Below, one piece after another: positions 60,276-64,000 of a stretch of DNA of 64,000 nucleotides. This DNA comes from Casuarina equisetifolia (lineage: Eukaryota > Streptophyta > Magnoliopsida > Fagales > Casuarinaceae). The notes below the pieces were generated by a model, which did not search any database, was not told the origin of the DNA, and saw only the letters and a list, made by a program, of their open reading frames with translations. Made by a program: the position numbers and the translations under genes. The stretch's first letter is position 1. The number at the start of each line of letters is the position of its first letter. Where the stretch lies: assembly GCA_028551475.1 (NCBI GenBank), contig CM052355.1, positions 17,815,543 to 17,879,542 on the forward strand, written 5' to 3'.

Positions 60276-62271
60276 CCCCTCTCTATTCTCGCTGCTAGAC
60301 TCCCGGAGCTTCCTTCTTGTTCCTTGCTGTGCTTCGCTAAAGTTTGGAGAACATTCCCAATGTTTTTGGTTTTTGGTGGAACCAGAGAGAGAGACAATGG
60401 GAGTTTTATTAGGTGGGTATGAGAGAGAAGGCGGAGGGGTTGACGTATAGCCACTTTGCTTAAATCGCTGCCTAGAGTTCGTGTTGTTCACGTTCTTGCT
60501 TGAATGAAGCAATGCAGCTTATGTTTAGCTCAGAAGGGGTTATTCCTCTTAAAAGCTAAGAAGCCAAGCAAGTAGTACCTTGTTTTCTGATATGCCCTTT
60601 TCACTTGTAGCTCTCGTATTGAGAAGATTAGAGTATCTGCAAATCATTAGTTTCATAATTACAACTTAATATTTGATCACATCAATCCCTTGATTTCAAC
60701 CGTGGGATCTGTTTCCGAGCTTCAACTTTTCGGCGCTTTTAAATCACGCGCCTTAGAAATGGGTGGGACTAATTAATCCAGCTGCATCCACACCCACCCC
60801 GGCTTCCTCCGTGGATAACCCTCTTATCCCCCCATAGTGCACAATAAGGAAAATAACGCGACAAGCAGTTAGAGAGGAATCAAGGTTCTGCAGCCACTAA
60901 AAACGGCTTATTCCTGAATCTTCCAATGGCAAAAATAGCTGTTCCCAGTAAATCGTTAAATTCTACCATTCCATTTTGGACAGTTCCATTGTGATACAAA
61001 TGGCACCTGTTTCTGCTTTGGTCTTCCGGACGAGAGGTTTTTCTGAATAGTAATTCTTATCTATCACCTACCCGAAACTCTATTTTTCTCTACAAGCTGA
61101 GCCGCTCTATCTTTACCAACCGTAACTCTGGATTTGTCGGTTGTGCTCTGTTTTCTGAAGAAGTGTCATCAAAAGGGATGTCTTTTGTATTCTCTGTTGG
61201 GTTTTGCGTGGATGGTGACCCTTTGAATATGTCCTTCAAAACTACCACTATAGGGTTGTTTAATGAATTAAAAGGAATTTCTATTCGATTATACGAAAAG
61301 AAGGAAAGTTTATAACAATAAGATATGTTATAACATAATAGTTTCATATTAAAAATTCTGGGAGCATCTACTTTTGGCTATTCCCTGCTCTCTCTGAGTG
61401 GGTGAGGAATATAGGCCTTCTATTTTCTAAGAAGTCATTTAAAATCATCAATGCCGAAAAGATGGGGAGCATAATCGCAACCAAATAAAGCGTCCAGTCC
61501 TTATCTATCTATGTGCTCCATTAATTTACAGACGCAAACGCATTTTCCATCAATCCTACCTATCAAAAAGGGCATCTTGCCTTAAATTAATCCCATCTCG
61601 CAACAGAAAAACAATCACTGCCAGAGTGAGGGAGAGGTCCCATCTACTTCCCATAGTAGAGTACCCATCTTAACGTGTCCTACGATGTCATACCGTCCAA
61701 TACACTCCGGGCGGGATCCATTCTAGAGATCTATATTGGGCTGGGCTTTTTGACGGCTGGCGTGACTGGGACTCCATGAAAATTGCTTAGCCCAGTTACT
61801 GTGGACGTAAGATTTTGTAGCGCCCGCAGATAATGAGGCACGACTCAAGGCCGAGCCTAGAGATGGTTGGACAACTAAGTGCTGTCATGTTCAGATTGCA
61901 GGCCTCTCAGTAGATCTGATAATCGAAGCAAGCTAATCGGAAAATCAGGTTCCAATTAACCATTCCAGTCGTCCGATCAGTCATCTCCCTTATTCATTCA
62001 GTGAGTACATATTAACCGGCTCCAGATCTTGACTTGCAATCCAAACAGCCCGTGCTTCAGGAGAGTCCCCTTCGCCGCGTTATACAAAACTGCTTCCAGA
62101 CTAAAAGATAATGAACTAACTCACTAGGACCTACTAATCAAGAACCAGCCTCCAACAACATAATGCAATTCAGTAAAGAAGGGAAGGAGATGGAAATATA
62201 TCTTAATTCAATCTTCTAATGTGCGTGTCAAATCAATCAATGATACAAAGGGTAAAACTCATACAGGCATG
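60276..62271. other. Intergenic region between the F-box gene and GPAA1
   Basis: It holds the F-box gene's leader and promoter and the GPAA1 3' UTR. No other gene or RNA is recognised on either strand. Confidence 0.45.
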
Positions 62272-64000
62272 TCAACAAGGATGAAACAAAATATGGATGC
62301 ACAATGCCCAGCATGGCAGGTGAACCATACCTATATAGAGGTAAGTTGCACTGCTCCATGCCCAAATGGACTCCAACCAATTCCAGAAGTCACCAACAGT
62401 AACACCACCAAAACCTTCAAGTACAACTTTCAACACAAAAAATGCGGCTGCTGGAAACCCAATAAACCCCAATGCCAGATTACAGGCCACCCTAGAAAAA
62501 TTCCAGAGTCTTCTACTTTTCACATCAAGCTTCAGAGGTTGAGCCATCAAACACATTGGAACCAATATTAAAGCTCCAATTTCGGCTGTAGCAAAGTTAA
62601 TCACTGACATGAGGCACAAACCAATAAAAGTAGTTGAGATGGTTACTGATTTCAAGAGAGTCCAATCTCTGTTTTGAGACTGAGATACATTGACGGAGGA
62701 AAATGGAAAGCCCGAAATCAAGTACAGGAATAGGAGGCTGAAGATGGAAAGCAAAAGCCAAACAACAAAGCTGATTGCTGGAGTGCAACTAGGTATTTTA
62801 CATACAAAATATGGGAGTAATGAGACAACAGCACCCCACAAGTGAACTACAAAAACCTTTTTTGATGCATTAACCCAGTTGCAGGATTTGAGAGTGATGC
62901 CAAGTTTGTCACTATCGCTGGCTGGAGGAGTAGATTTGTTTTTTTCATGACTAGGATCCAACTTATAAGCATCAATGTAGAGAGAAGCTGCAACCATTGG
63001 AAGTGGCACAACAAGGAGTGCAAAAGCGATCATATAGACTCCAACTGACACAAACTTACTAGGTGATGTTAAAAGGTAAAGAAAGAATGACTGGTGAAAC
63101 TTCTCAAGGAGGTTGTTTACTGATCGTATAACTCCTTCAATTAACCTGCATCAACCGAACAAAAAACCTTCAGCCAAAATGGCACAACAATAATGAGTCT
63201 TTTGATTAAACATGGATAACTAAGGAGAGATTTCACCAAATAATAGTACTTAAGCATTGGTAGAGTATTTAAAACCAGAGGAAACTCTAGAAGTAAGAAA
63301 AATGAAAGGTTTAAAAATTACGCAAAGAATTGCTACATGCTTGGAGTTAAACCTTTCGATTATTTCAGTGGTTGCAAAAAATAATGTACTTGCCCTAGCA
63401 ATTCAATACTGGATTGAATTTGAGTATGACAGAACTTCCATTCTAAATAGACTGAACACTATGAGTAAGAAGTAAGACTCAACCTCACTAACACAGTTTC
63501 TATCATTTCATACTTAGGTTGGGGTTCCTTCCTGCATTTAAGGCAAGATGTCTTCTTAAAAAGCCAAGTTGTCCATACATATTCTAACGAGGTAACCAAA
63601 ACTAGCAACAGAGAAACTGTGTTCAAGAGCAATAAACAAACAGCCTGACATGTACACAACTATTAATGGAATCTTAAAATCCAATACCACCCCCAAAAAG
63701 AAGAAAGGAAAACAAAAAATATTGTAATTTAAGAAGTATTCAACCCAAGCCTACAAAGCCTCCTCCTGCTAGAGTCTAGTTATCAAAAATGCAGTCCTAG
63801 AAATGGCAAGCTACTTATCCAAGTCCAGTGGCTACATGTTGAGTGAATCGTAAACACAAATTATAAATGTTGCTCAAGTACAATGTATCTGAGTACTGAC
63901 CGGCCACCTCGCAGAAGGAAGTCATGTCGCCTGACTTTGTTATTTGAAGAAACTCCTGGAGATATTTCCAGAGTAATTGAATCCACCTGGTAATCACGAA
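62272..64000 (-). CDS. GPAA1: GPAA1-like GPI-transamidase subunit, C-terminal exons (runs off the window)
   Basis: Two exons are present: 63901-64000 (cut by the window edge) and 62272-63145 (terminal). The first encodes ITLEISPGVSSNNK followed by VRRHDFLLRGG, with the split Arg codon completed by the second exon (R-LIEGVIRSVNNLLEKFHQ). The last exon has about 290 codons and several hydrophobic segments: SVGVYMIAFALLVVPLPMVA, ISFVVWLLLSIFSLLFLYLI, LGFIGFPAAAFFVLKVVL and a final YLYIGMVHLPCWALCIHIL. It ends HPC. This matches the multi-spanning C-terminus of GAA1/GPAA1, a subunit of the ER GPI-transamidase complex that attaches GPI anchors to proteins. The gene's 5' part, with the peptidase-like lumenal domain, lies outside the window. 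Confidence 0.9.

Noticed and set aside
60276-60512. N-terminal extension of the F-box protein to an upstream in-frame ATG
   Set aside because: The added residues are low-complexity and the F-box starts right after the internal ATG. The upstream part reads like 5' UTR.
1-64000. CRISPR arrays, bacterial operons, integrons, tRNA or rRNA genes
   Set aside because: The DNA is plant nuclear. The exact 423-bp repeats are protein-coding, and I found no convincing tRNA or rRNA gene. The only tRNA-like boxes belong to the SINE.

Overview
This window is nuclear DNA of a flowering plant, most likely a dicot. It is AT-rich with intron-rich genes and GT/AG splice sites. It carries plant-specific families (SIAMESE-RELATED CDK inhibitor, F-box/LRR protein) and decayed Ty1/copia, TRIM-like and SINE insertions between genes. 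The species cannot be named from sequence alone. Gene models below were spliced by hand: I read the GT/AG junctions, checked the reading phase across each one, and compared the products with remembered protein families. No search was run.

Layout, left to right. (1) 1150-5290, minus: complete 16-exon CDT2/DTL WD40 gene, the substrate receptor of the CRL4-Cdt2 ubiquitin ligase (510 aa). (2) 5.5-17.7 kb: about 12 kb of intergenic repeats with two antisense Ty1/copia pol remnants, a tandem array of a TRIM-like element plus scattered inverted copies, and a dispersed repeat pair. (3) 17966-24137, plus: complete 13-exon PESCADILLO gene (606 aa, BRCT domain), a ribosome-biogenesis factor, with telo-box-like and site II-like promoter motifs. 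(4) 26146-43554, minus: a 13-exon gene for a giant, extremely acidic protein (4,871 codons if one in-frame TAG is ignored). Its 8,058-bp exon 4 holds an array of 141-residue repeats spaced exactly 423 bp apart. (5) 43.6-51.2 kb: intergenic, with a SINE bounded by a 10-bp target-site duplication. (6) 51863-52147, plus: single-exon SIAMESE-RELATED CDK inhibitor with three E2F-type sites upstream. (7) 52.2-58.8 kb: intergenic, with an orphan E2F-site pair near 55.6 kb. (8) 58851-60275, minus: intronless F-box/LRR gene. (9) 62272 to the right edge, minus: the last two exons of GPAA1, a GPI-transamidase subunit.

Three genes (CDT2, PES, SMR) act in proliferation: replication licensing control, ribosome production and CDK inhibition. 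E2F-like sites lie upstream of both CDT2 and SMR. This is not an operon and each gene is presumably transcribed separately. The most unusual object is the giant acidic repeat gene. It shows layered duplication: a large homogenised array inside one exon, a duplicated pair of phase-0 exons, a repeated module in exon 10, and a single in-frame stop inside the array.
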